A stretch of DNA of 64,000 nt from Cryoendolithus antarcticus. Lineage: Eukaryota; Ascomycota; Dothideomycetes; Cladosporiales; Cladosporiaceae. Shown one piece after another: positions 42,433 to 52,617 of this stretch (position 1 is its first letter; every line of letters begins with the position of its first letter). The notes under the pieces were generated by a model that was given only the letters and a program-made list of their open reading frames with translations, had not been told where the DNA came from and ran no database searches. Location: NCBI GenBank assembly GCA_002077065.1, contig NAJO01000007.1, positions 1,116,001-1,180,000 on the forward strand, in the 5' to 3' direction. The position numbers were made by a program, and so were the translations under genes.

Positions 42433-44691
42433 ATGAGCGTCCGCGTCGTCGCCCGCATCCGTCCCCTGCTCAAGGCCGAGATCGAAAAAGACATCATCGT
42501 CCACGCCGAGAAGACCGCCTCCGCTACAGACAAGGACAGCGCAACGATCGTCCGCATACCCAATCCAAAGAATCACGGCGAGAACTTCTCGTTCAACTTC
42601 AATAGCGTCTACGATCAGTCTGCCACTCAGGCGCACATCTTCGACAATGAGGTGTCTTCAACGGTCAAGCATCTCTTCAAGGGGTTTGATGTCACCATCT
42701 TCGCGTATGGCGTTACGGGTACTGGCAAGACTCACACGATGCGCGGAGGGAAGAGTCTGGCTGAGCGCGGTGTGATCCCGAGATTGCTGTCGGGCATCTA
42801 CAGGCGCGCGAGGAAGGCCGAGAAGGACAGTTCAGGAGAGTCCACCGTGGAAGTGTCGATGAGCTACTTTGAGATCTACAATGATAAGGTGTTCGATCTG
42901 TTCGAGCCACCGGAGAAGAGAACACCTGCTGGGCTTCCAATACGGGACAATCAGCAAGGGAAGGCGGTAGTTGTGGGGCTTACAGAGCGGCCGTGTACGT
43001 CTCTCAAGGAATTCGAGGGATTGTACGATCATGCCAACATCAACCGCTCGACGTCGGCGACGAAGCTGAATGCACATTCTTCTCGGTCGCACGCCATCCT
43101 GTGCGTCAAAATTAGCCAGACGACCGGTGATCAGACACGTGTCAGCACAGTCAGTGCAATCGATCTGGCTGGTTCCGAAGACAATCGCCGGACAGACAAC
43201 AACAAGGAACGCCTTGTAGAGTCTGCGGCAATCAATAAATCACTCTTCGTCCTTGCGCAATGCGTCGAAGCCATCAGCAAAGGCCAGGCGCGCATACCAT
43301 ATAGAGAGAGCAAAATGACGCGCATCCTCTCGCTGGGCCAGAACAAGGCGCACACAGTCATGGTGCTGAACATCGCACCTGTGAAGAGCTACCATCTGGA
43401 TACTCTGAGCTCTCTTAACTTCGCCAACCGCACCAAGAAGATCGAGACAAACGAGATTGAGAACCAGCCTTTCTATCGCGATATACCTGGGAAGAGCAAG
43501 CTCGACGGGCCTGCGATGACATCCATAGCTCCTACATCAGCATTGAACCGACAGCCACTACGTCCCAAGATCCTATCCCATAACGCCAACATCAAGGATG
43601 CCACCGTTCCCATTGCCAAACCTACGAAACAATTCTCGGTGTACTCCGATAAGCCCGTGCGGCCGTCCAACCAAGCCAACACAAGTCATCCTCGGACTAC
43701 CACCCGTCCCTCGATTCGCTCACCTAAGCGACCCAGCACCGATGCCCTGCCTACCCTAGCCCGTCCGGCCAAGATCCCACGCACCACTGCAACCCTAAAA
43801 CCGACACCAGGCATGTCAGCCCTCGACATCGAAGCCCTCATCGAGCGCAAAGTCACCGAAGCGCTCGCCGAGCGCGCTGACACCACCTCGATCTCCAACC
43901 CCGAGCCAATGTCAGACGAAGTCCAAAAGCGGCTCGAGGCGCTTGAGAAGCGTGTAGAAGGGCAGGAAACTGAGCAGTCCGAGGGACTGCAGTATCTGCT
44001 CATGGCCAAGCAGCATCAGGTCCGCGGAGAGGAGGCGAGTGCGTTGAAGATGTATATGTTAGCACAGCCTTACTTTCAGGGGAACGAGAAGCTGGAGAGG
44101 AAGATTGAGGGATTGAGGCACAGGATCGAGGGGAGAAAGAAGGAGGAGGTTGAGACTCGCCGGAGTCCTGCCAAAGCTGTGACGACGCGGACAAGAGACT
44201 CGCCCATGAAGCCAGCAGCCGCAGCAGCAGCCAAAGATTTCGACGCCGACTCCTCATACCACGCTGCGCCCTCCCTCCACGCAGCTTCCGACTCCGACTC
44301 CGATTCCGACACCCCGGTTCCCCGCCGCCCTTTGACGAGAATCCGACGCCGTCCTCACGGGCCCACACGCTCCATCACAGCACCCTCACCCGCCATACAC
44401 ACTCTCTTCGACACCGAAGACCCTCTGATCCGCGATCTGTGTTCACCGACGCCTCGTACGACGAGATTACTGGACATCATCAATACGCGCGATGTAGCGC
44501 AGATTCGGCTGTTGAAGGGTGTTGGAGCGAAGCGGGCTGAGGCTATTGTGGGTGCGCTGTGCGATATGGAGATTGGGGAGGAGGATGGTGGGAGGGGAGT
44601 GGTGAGTTTGGTGGAATTGGGACGGTTGAGGGGCGTTGGGGCGAAGTTGGTACAGGGTATGAGAGGGGGATGCGTGGAGGGAGTTTCGTAG
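42433..44691 (+). CDS. Kinesin-10-like (KIF22/Kid-type) chromosome motor
   Basis: 752 residues, single exon. The motor domain (about 1-340) is N-terminal, with P-loop GVTGTGKT at 93-100, switch I NAHSSRSHAI and switch II DLAGSE, and the neck region ENQPFYRD follows. A Pro/Ser/Thr-rich tail contains a short coiled-coil (VQKRLEALEKRVEGQETEQ). The C-terminus holds helix-hairpin-helix repeats (IRLLKGVGAKRAEAIVGAL; LGRLRGVGAKLVQGM), as in vertebrate Kid. That fold binds DNA, so the protein could push chromosome arms during mitosis. I place it in kinesin-10 by this combination; fungal kinesin-10-like motors are less studied. Its promoter has an X-box. The Ser/Asp run (SDSDSDSDTP) is a likely phosphorylation site. 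It converges on the F-box gene with a 106-base gap. Confidence 0.85.
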   Translation: MSVRVVARIRPLLKAEIEKDIIVHAEKTASATDKDSATIVRIPNPKNHGENFSFNFNSVYDQSATQAHIFDNEVSSTVKHLFKGFDVTIFAYGVTGTGKTHTMRGGKSLAERGVIPRLLSGIYRRARKAEKDSSGESTVEVSMSYFEIYNDKVFDLFEPPEKRTPAGLPIRDNQQGKAVVVGLTERPCTSLKEFEGLYDHANINRSTSATKLNAHSSRSHAILCVKISQTTGDQTRVSTVSAIDLAGSEDNRRTDNNKERLVESAAINKSLFVLAQCVEAISKGQARIPYRESKMTRILSLGQNKAHTVMVLNIAPVKSYHLDTLSSLNFANRTKKIETNEIENQPFYRDIPGKSKLDGPAMTSIAPTSALNRQPLRPKILSHNANIKDATVPIAKPTKQFSVYSDKPVRPSNQANTSHPRTTTRPSIRSPKRPSTDALPTLARPAKIPRTTATLKPTPGMSALDIEALIERKVTEALAERADTTSISNPEPMSDEVQKRLEALEKRVEGQETEQSEGLQYLLMAKQHQVRGEEASALKMYMLAQPYFQGNEKLERKIEGLRHRIEGRKKEEVETRRSPAKAVTTRTRDSPMKPAAAAAAKDFDADSSYHAAPSLHAASDSDSDSDTPVPRRPLTRIRRRPHGPTRSITAPSPAIHTLFDTEDPLIRDLCSPTPRTTRLLDIINTRDVAQIRLLKGVGAKRAEAIVGALCDMEIGEEDGGRGVVSLVELGRLRGVGAKLVQGMRGGCVEGVS

Positions 44692-44797
44692 TATTGCGGG
44701 CGTGGGACGGGATGGGATGGGATCATTAGCGAGGTGTCTGGCGCAACCCATGATGAGGAAACTTCGCCTTCACGCCGTGCACCTATAAATTTTCCTC

Positions 44798-45597
44798 TCA
44801 CTGGCCCGGTAGATTGTCCTCCACCCAGATCCCCCAGCACAGCCCCTTCTTCCCTTGACACCACGTTTCTAATACCTCCCTCACTTCCTCGGCCCTACCA
44901 CCCCACTCCAACTCAATACTCATATTCTCCACCCCTCCAGATCGCGCCTCGCCAATCGTAAACACCCTTCTCGTCCCCATCATACTCACAATTTGCATCT
45001 CCCTCAACTCTCCCTTCCCCCCTCGTAACTCCCGACCTCCACCTCAGCCACGTACCCCTTGCTGCTCTGCGTAAAAACATACTGACTCGGTTCTCCAGCC
45101 AAATTCCCCAGAGGCCGCCGGAACGACAAAGTCTGTAGCCACATCGCCGTGCGGTTCATGATCGTAAAGTCTGCACTCGGATGGTCGAATCGCTCTCGCA
45201 GGGCAACCGAAGGGGTATGGTGCACTTGAGGCAGCGCGAGCGGGTTCAACCAGACTCCGCCTTCAACGAGCCGCGCCAAGATCTCTGTAGCTGTGGCTGC
45301 TACGGGGAAGGCGAGTGCGGGAGAGATGGCGTGGGTGGGGTACGAGACCCGGAGGACTTGGGGGTTGAAGCTGGAGGTGTGACTCCTGAGTGGGGGCAAG
45401 AAGAGAGCAGCGCGCAAAAGCGGAGAGGTGTGGATGGTGCGTTGCCAGTGTGCAGAGACGCGTTGCAGGCGTAGAAGATCACGGGTTGGGATGTGGAGGA
45501 GGATTGCTTCGAGGACCTCCGTGAGGCCGGGAGCCTGGGAGGCGGCCGGGTGTGATGAGAGCTCTCCCGTCGCCGTAGTCTTGGTAGCAGAGTGCAT
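44798..45597 (-). CDS. F-box protein
   Basis: Two exons, 45597-45056 and 45002-44798, are proposed with a 53-nt intron (GTACGT...GAG), giving 248 residues. The F-box core is VLEAILLHIPTRDLLRLQRVSAHWQRTI, followed by LLRAALFL, typical of ascomycete substrate adaptors for SCF ubiquitin ligases. The C-terminal exon reads GEMQIVSMMGTRRVFTIGEARSGG ... LCWGIWVEDNLPGQ. Without splicing, the first frame stops at 45004 after a Gly/Glu-rich tail. The acceptor (TTGAG) is weak, so the 3' part is less certain than the F-box. The substrate is unknown. Confidence 0.75.
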
Positions 45598-46024
45598 CAA
45601 TAGTTTGCTGCTTGAACGTATGGAGAGACATGCACGTCCGCAGCACGAGCTGTGCCGCAGATCGACATTTGACAGCTTGGGATCGATGCGCGAAGAACTC
45701 GTTCGATATGGTACACACCCTATCTAGTGCCAGCCTCTCTGCCACTGCGAGAGTCGCAGCAGCCAAGACACTAGAACGTCTGAGTTACATCTGGTAAGGA
45801 CCGTAGTATTGCGGAGAAAACAAGAAAGATCAAATAAAAGCATTGCACTGAGGTGCGAGCGCTGTTCGTCCAGTGCGCCACCGCCTGTACAAGTGAGCGT
45901 GCAGCCCAGTCCGTCTATTCGCTGCCTGCGATCCGAATCCGCCTATTCATGAGTCGTTGTCGTCCTGTCTTGCGCCCGAGATCCTACCCGCTAGAAAAAG
46001 TGGAAGGACTTATTAGTGAGCCCT
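45598..46024. other. Intergenic, F-box promoter and 3' flank of the zinc-finger gene
   Basis: About 430 bases. No gene recognised. Confidence 0.45.
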
Positions 46025-48064
46025 TCACATCCCTTCAAAGCCGACATAGTTTGGCTGCTCGAGGTACTGCATCACTCCGCCCAGCCCACCCATCAGCTCG
46101 AAGTCCTGCATGGGCGCGCAATCGCTTGGCGGCGAAAGCGCGTCGAGCGGGCTACTGTAGTCATAGGGAGGCGACGAAGGCGGCGTATCAGCACGCCAAG
46201 AGCCTCCAGTACCGGACGAGAAGTCGAACTCCGTGTTGCCCAGGGCGTCAACAGCGACCGCATCGACGAATTCGTTGAAGTTGATGTCTTCGTACATGTC
46301 GGATTGGGTGTCCGGTGGTGTGACGGGGAAGCTGCGATCGCTCGCGCCCGAGTCGGAGCTGGCGCTGAGGTATTGCTCATCTGCAGCGGCGAGGAATTGG
46401 TCGATGGCAGTAGCAGTGTACTCAGGGCTTGCGTGGTGGTAGGATAAGATGTTATTGCCCGCGCCGATGGTAGTGTTGTCGTCACTCATGTAATGAGTGT
46501 CCATGTGGCGAGCACGAGTAGCTTTCTCGGCGCGGGTCTCCATGTCTGGACGCTCCTTCCTAGGGCGGCCGCGAGGCTTCCTGTCTTCCTCGGTTTTCTC
46601 GAAACCGGGGAGTACGCCTTCGCACATACCGCGCTGGCGGTGGCGAGTGAGGGCGTCCTGGCGGGCAAAGCTCATGTTGCAAGGACAGACGTGCGCTTTG
46701 ACGCCAGAGTGAATCTTGGCGTGGCGCTTAAGGTCGTGCTGGCGTACAAAACACTTGCCACAGTCGTTGCACTTGAATTGGCGATCGCCGAGATGGGTCT
46801 GTACGTGAGCGCGGATGTTCTCCTTGCGACCGAAGTCTTTGCCACATCCAGGGTAGAGGCATGTCCATCTTGAATTAGCTGGATTCTGCTCAGACATGTA
46901 TTGAGTGACTTCCTCGGAGCTAATACCAGTATCCTCGATGCTCGCGTTGATGCCACCAAGACTTGCAAGAGCTGCAGCACGGGGTGACAGGGCTTGTGGT
47001 TGGTAGAGGAACTGATTGTCTTGTTCGTCGGCCACACCAGTCGTGTCAAGGATGGTGCTGCCATCGCGAATGAACGGCGCATTGACATCGAAGGCAGGGC
47101 CGATGAGATCCGGCTCCTCTACGAGAGTGGGCATGTGGGGCGTGTTGTACGCGGAAGGTGAATGCGCATCAGCGACGGAAGAAGAGTAGGCTGAGGAGGC
47201 ATAGCTCTGCGCACCGCCGAAGCGGGCCAGGTTGTCGTGCGTGAACGCCTCAAAATGAACCTGCTCGGCTTGCGCAGCTGCCATGAGATCCCCAGCATGG
47301 ATGTCAAACGATCCAGACATCGGCGCGGTGTCAAGCTGGAAGCTTTGAGAACGCTCGTGCTTGCCATTGATCAGCACTGGGCTGGACCACGGCCGAGCGT
47401 GATGCTGCGGGGTGTTTGGCACTGTGTGAGGGTGAGGGTGAGGGTTTGGATTGTGGGAAGGAGGTATGCCGTGCATAGCCATTGCAATATGCTGCTGCTT
47501 CTGATTCATTGGCATGTTTGACATTTTGGTGGGAGGGAAGTCGGTAGCTGGTGATGTGGAGATCGTGATATTCGGTGCGGACCCGCCGTACGTCGTTGCG
47601 AACCACTGAATGTGCTTCTGTAGTTCTGCCTTTGCGTCTTCTGCTCGTTCGAAGGCGATTTGCTGAGGGTCGACGTTGACGGGCCTGCCGTGGAGTTGTT
47701 GTTGGAGGTGCGTTTGAAAATCTGCTGCTGGCAAGCCTGGCTGACCTGGCAAGTGCTGCTGCGTTTCTTGCTTGTAATGCTGTAGATCCTGTGGCGGATA
47801 GTTTTGTCCTGTGTTAGTATTTTGTGCCGTACTTGCTTGTAGGTGAGGCTGTTCCTGCGGGTGGAGTGGTCTGAATCCAGTCGGCGTGCTACGTGCGTTG
47901 GGTCGCTGGTCAAGACTCTGGCCACGACGGTGCGCGCGTTGAGGGCTGCAGAGTCGTTGATGTGCAGAAAGTGGTGTTGCAAGTATGGGAACCTCGAGTG
48001 ATTGTTGTCGTTGGTGTTGTTGGCGTCTCTGTTGGAGGTTCGAGGTTGGGTTAGTGGACAGCAT
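46025..48064 (-). CDS. C2H2 transcription factor, Ace2/Swi5 type
   Basis: 679 residues from the ATG at 48064 (MLSTNPTSNLQQRRQ); the frame continues to 48274 via a GTG but this is leader-like. The N-terminal two thirds are Gln/His/Pro-rich and low complexity. Three zinc fingers lie at about 398-482: CLYPGCGKDFGRKENIRAH, CNDCGKCFVRQHDLKRH and CPCNMSFARQDALTRHRQRGMC. A basic KPRGRPRKER (AT-hook-like) follows. The acidic C-terminus with PSSPPYDYSSP may be an activation region. Finger sequence is close to yeast Ace2/Swi5-type regulators of late-mitotic genes and cell separation. The exact targets are unknown. Divergent from UBI3. Confidence 0.9.
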   Translation of the reverse strand: MLSTNPTSNLQQRRQQHQRQQSLEVPILATPLSAHQRLCSPQRAHRRGQSLDQRPNARSTPTGFRPLHPQEQPHLQASTAQNTNTGQNYPPQDLQHYKQETQQHLPGQPGLPAADFQTHLQQQLHGRPVNVDPQQIAFERAEDAKAELQKHIQWFATTYGGSAPNITISTSPATDFPPTKMSNMPMNQKQQHIAMAMHGIPPSHNPNPHPHPHTVPNTPQHHARPWSSPVLINGKHERSQSFQLDTAPMSGSFDIHAGDLMAAAQAEQVHFEAFTHDNLARFGGAQSYASSAYSSSVADAHSPSAYNTPHMPTLVEEPDLIGPAFDVNAPFIRDGSTILDTTGVADEQDNQFLYQPQALSPRAAALASLGGINASIEDTGISSEEVTQYMSEQNPANSRWTCLYPGCGKDFGRKENIRAHVQTHLGDRQFKCNDCGKCFVRQHDLKRHAKIHSGVKAHVCPCNMSFARQDALTRHRQRGMCEGVLPGFEKTEEDRKPRGRPRKERPDMETRAEKATRARHMDTHYMSDDNTTIGAGNNILSYHHASPEYTATAIDQFLAAADEQYLSASSDSGASDRSFPVTPPDTQSDMYEDINFNEFVDAVAVDALGNTEFDFSSGTGGSWRADTPPSSPPYDYSSPLDALSPPSDCAPMQDFELMGGLGGVMQYLEQPNYVGFEGM

Positions 48065-49367
<1,303 letters not shown>

Positions 49368-49633
49368 GCTAGGATCATGTCAAGCTGCGTAGATATCTGA
49401 TCAGATAACTGCGTATCCTACCTTTACTTGCAAACCCTCTCCAATCACTCCACTCGTTCAACCCCATGTGAATCTTCATCTGTGTCTTACTTCTCCTCCA
49501 TGAATTCACTAGGCAAAAGGTACCATAATGATATCTGCAAAAGCGAAGTCTTGATCAACATGAAATTGAGATGGCTCCTTGTCCTGGCGTCTACCTTGAC
49601 AAACCTGAGCCAGCCCAAATTATCGCAGCGACG

Positions 49634-50442
49634 ATGGTAAGTCATCTTATCCACCATCTACGCACAGGAATTTTCAAACCAGCACTGATTTAGCATTGCA
49701 GAGACTAGATCCTCATGCGAATGCGCACCATGCAGCAAGTATGGTGTTTGGAACTGCCGAGCTTCTACTCATGATACTTCTACTCATGATACTTCTACCC
49801 ATGCCATTCATGACGCTGCTCCACTCCCAGCGCGGCTGCCGCGAGTGGTACATAGGCATACGGGATTCCAGCAGACTCCAGCAAGCACTCTTCAAGATGC
49901 CACACGCGACTCCCGGAGCAGCGCCAGCTGGTGAATGCAACCTACGTGTCCGGTGGAGCACGGCCGATCGCAACAGACATCTTGAGGCCCGGAGCTCCCG
50001 ACTGCTCAAGCCAGACAACCCAGAGGAGTCTGGGTCACGATTCGAGGGCTACGAGCTTCATCCGCGGTTTTATGTCATCATCAAGATCCGGCTTGCTCGC
50101 TTCACACAACCTGAGCCGTACGCGAGGGAGGGTGACGCCCACTGGCGGTCGATCCTGCTGTGTCAGCCGCCTTTGCGCGAGCTCACACTTGGTCGGGCTG
50201 GCAGGTATCGGGTCGTAAAGGGTGAGAAGAAGTCACCCGCAACACTCGGAGATCTTTACGACCTGCTCAGCGGGACTTCAAGGGATCCGGGCAATAATTG
50301 GCGAGGGAGGGAGTTGTGGGTTTGTCGTTTCAAATGTGAAAATCAGGGCCAGTGTTCAGGACTGATGCGGTGTCCTTTCGATACTCGCTCTATGATGGGG
50401 AGAAATGCAGCAGTCGGGACAGGGAGTATCTACGCAAGGTGA
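49634..50442 (+). CDS. F-box protein, array member A
   Basis: Exon 1 is just the ATG (49634-49636) followed by GTAAGT. The 65-nt intron ends at GCAG (49701), and exon 2 runs 49702-50442. The protein (247 residues) starts MRLDPHANAHHAASMVFGTAELL, with an F-box whose Leu-rich part carries a duplicated LLLMI. The following RFEGYELHPRFYVIIKI and HWRSILLCQPPLREL match the two downstream copies. From about 50350 the reading changes: an overlapping frame (50337-50621) has protein-like sequence (RYSLYDGEKCSSRDREYLRKVKAVV), so the true C-terminus may be frameshifted here. The family resembles an expanded Dothideomycete F-box group. A start at Met 49739 is an alternative. Confidence 0.65.
49762..49806. 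repeat. 15-base tandem repeat within the F-box
   Basis: CTTCTACTCATGATA occurs twice exactly (49762-49776, 49777-49791) and a third time with 12 of 15 matches (49792-49806). It translates as LLLMI-LLLMI-LLPMP, expanding the F-box helix by five residues. Confidence 0.85.
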
Positions 50443-50634
50443 AGGCTGTCGTCTACCTACACCGGACCCATGTTCCCAAGTATGTCCGCGATTGTTTGAG
50501 TGTAGGCAGGCGCAGATGCCGAGACAAAGGTTCTCGGCTCACATTCCCTCGTTCTTTCCTACAGCTTCTTCACACAGATGAACCCGAATGTGTTGAATCA
50601 GAGGCATCGAAGATTGATTGAAGAACACACGACC

Positions 50635-51464
50635 ATGTCAGTGAGCTCATCCAACCGCGCGCCCTGCTCTTGACAACTGACCTGACTTTTTGCAGTACAC
50701 AGCGCTTAGTCGCCGTAAGGTTGCTGTTGCCGTGCCGACCTTGTTCGCCACCACCGAGCTGCTCGAGGCGATCCTGGATCCATCTACCTCACAACGTTTT
50801 GCCAAGGGCTCGACGTCTATGCCGCCAGTGGGACGACACGGTCCGCCAATCGGTCAAGACGCAGCAGAAGCTCTTCACGATCAGCTCGCAAGCACTGTCT
50901 GCAGCTACCGAGTCGGGAACGTTCGACTACAACGGGTCCTGGGGTTACCTCTTTAACGGCAAATACAAGGAGGACTGTGACGCTCGCGAGCCGTGGTACC
51001 TCACACCAGAGCCGATCAACGATGCTCCGGCCCACCCGAGTCGCTATCAGCTGCACCCGCGTTTTCACTACATCTTCCACATATGGATACGCCGATACAG
51101 TGATTTCTCACAGAAGGCGAAGGGCGGATGGAGTGACCCCTGGCGCTCGACGCTCCTCGTCCAACCAGCCTTGTACGAAGACATCGTCGTACAGGTAGGT
51201 GGCAGAACGCGACGTCCGATGTACTGGATTGTTTCGGGAATGAACGGAGCACCACTGACGCTTGGGGACTTCTACGACACTAGGTAGATGGACATGTCAA
51301 TATTCGATTGGGCGCCCTGTCAGAAACACTATCTGGAGGGGGAATTCTGGATCCGGGAATCTCCGCGTACCGAATACGCCGTCAGAGTTCTAGCAAAACT
51401 GAGGACTGAGCGAGAGGCGTCCAACGCGGAACATGCATATCGGGAGGCTCAGTGGGAGGGGTAA
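50635..51464 (+). pseudogene. F-box gene, array member B (frameshifted, probably decaying)
   Basis: A first exon ATGTCA (50635-50640) with a GTGAGC donor and a 55-nt intron ending TGCAG leads to YTALSRRKVAVAVPTLFATTELLEAIL at 50696. The F-box then continues (HLPHNVLPRARRLCRQWDDTVRQS) only after a one-base shift at about 50777. After NGAPLTLGDFYDTR a TAG (51285-51287) stops translation, yet the same frame reads on to 51464 as FDWAPCQKHYLEGEFWIRESPRTEY. The two disruptions suggest a pseudogene, or a sequencing error for the first. It is homologous to A and C (RYQLHPRFHYIFHI; WRSTLLVQPALYED). Confidence 0.6.
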
Positions 51465-52008
51465 GAAGAAGAGTCAATCAAGCTGGCTGTGACGTCGGCA
51501 GAGTCGTTTCTGAGTTCAATATGAAGTGAACGCTTTGGACGCAGCAGGGAGCTATAAACCGGCTAGCTCATAGTAAGCACTACTCGTGCAGCATCATGCC
51601 TTCCATGAATGGCGGATGAGAGCTTCTCGTAGTAGGAATCGGTCCTCACCGCCCTGACATAGCTAGTGGCAGCGATGAAGTGTGGTCCTACATTCTAGCA
51701 AGGTCCACCACGGGGCTGCGGGACTTTCAGGTTGCGTCGACGTGGTACGACAAACATCGACAGAGTAATTCGTTTCGTACAATTGTCTAGTTCGTTCTAT
51801 CGTCACTTTGTGTTGGCCGGGCCCGTGCATTACTCTTCATCTTCCCTTGCTGCGTGATTTATATCAAGGCCTGCTGTCCATGATCTGGGCCACATGTGCT
51901 GACGCAGTCAGTCATGGCGGACGAGGTGAACGCCGGTCAGCAGCGCTACAGATCAGCTCAGTTGGAGGCGATCTGACACTGTTGGGCAAGCAAGATGGCG
52001 ACGAAAAC
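51465..52008. other. Intergenic, no gene seen
   Basis: About 540 bases. The reading frame of member C extends back to 51808 with an ATG at 51880, so part of this may be its coding or leader sequence. Confidence 0.4.
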
Positions 52009-52617
52009 ATGCCGCATGTCACATCAGCAGTTCGTACTGTACTCAATATCCCGGAGCTGCTTGAAGGCATACTGTCACGTTTACCTTTCTGGACCATGCT
52101 GCGAGCTCAACTTGTTTGCCAGCAATTCAACGCCACCATCCGAACCTCGATCGTCATAAAGCGCGCACTGTTCAAGGTCTCCAGTGGACATCCGTCCAAA
52201 GCCACTGAAACAGGCACCTATCGTCTTTGCACGAAGTGGGAGCATCTCTACTGCGACGAGGATGACCGCCACTACGGGCACCGCGTAGTCGCCAATGATG
52301 AACTTAACGAGATGGCCTCGCAACCTGATGGCTACGAACTCCATCCCCTCTTCCACGTTGTCCTGAAGATGGTAGGAGAGGTCAAATATCCTGCCGACCA
52401 GACAACAAAGGCTAATGTTGCGCGGAGTGCACCATACTGGCGCGACATGCTCCTCGTACAGCCCGCTTTGTATCGACCGTTCACCGTCGCCTGTGACTAC
52501 AGGACAGATCGCGACGGTCTCGATCTTTGGTGGAAGTGGCCTGTTTATGGCAAGCAGGGTGCTCCGCTCACACTTGGCGATCTGTATGATGGTGTGATGG
52601 AAACGGGTATTCCTTGA
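52009..52617 (+). CDS. F-box protein, array member C (intact)
   Basis: 202 residues from MPHVTSAVRTVLNIPELLEGIL. F-box core: IPELLEGILSRLPFWTMLRAQLVCQQFNATI. Then come YELHPLFHVVLKM, YWRDMLLVQPALYRP and GAPLTLGDLYDGV, the same blocks as in members A and B. It is the only copy of the three without a visible disruption. An upstream in-frame ATG at 51880 would add 43 residues; I prefer 52009 because similarity to A and B begins there, but this is not decisive. Likely an SCF substrate adaptor; the target is unknown. Confidence 0.65.
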   Translation: MPHVTSAVRTVLNIPELLEGILSRLPFWTMLRAQLVCQQFNATIRTSIVIKRALFKVSSGHPSKATETGTYRLCTKWEHLYCDEDDRHYGHRVVANDELNEMASQPDGYELHPLFHVVLKMVGEVKYPADQTTKANVARSAPYWRDMLLVQPALYRPFTVACDYRTDRDGLDLWWKWPVYGKQGAPLTLGDLYDGVMETGIP

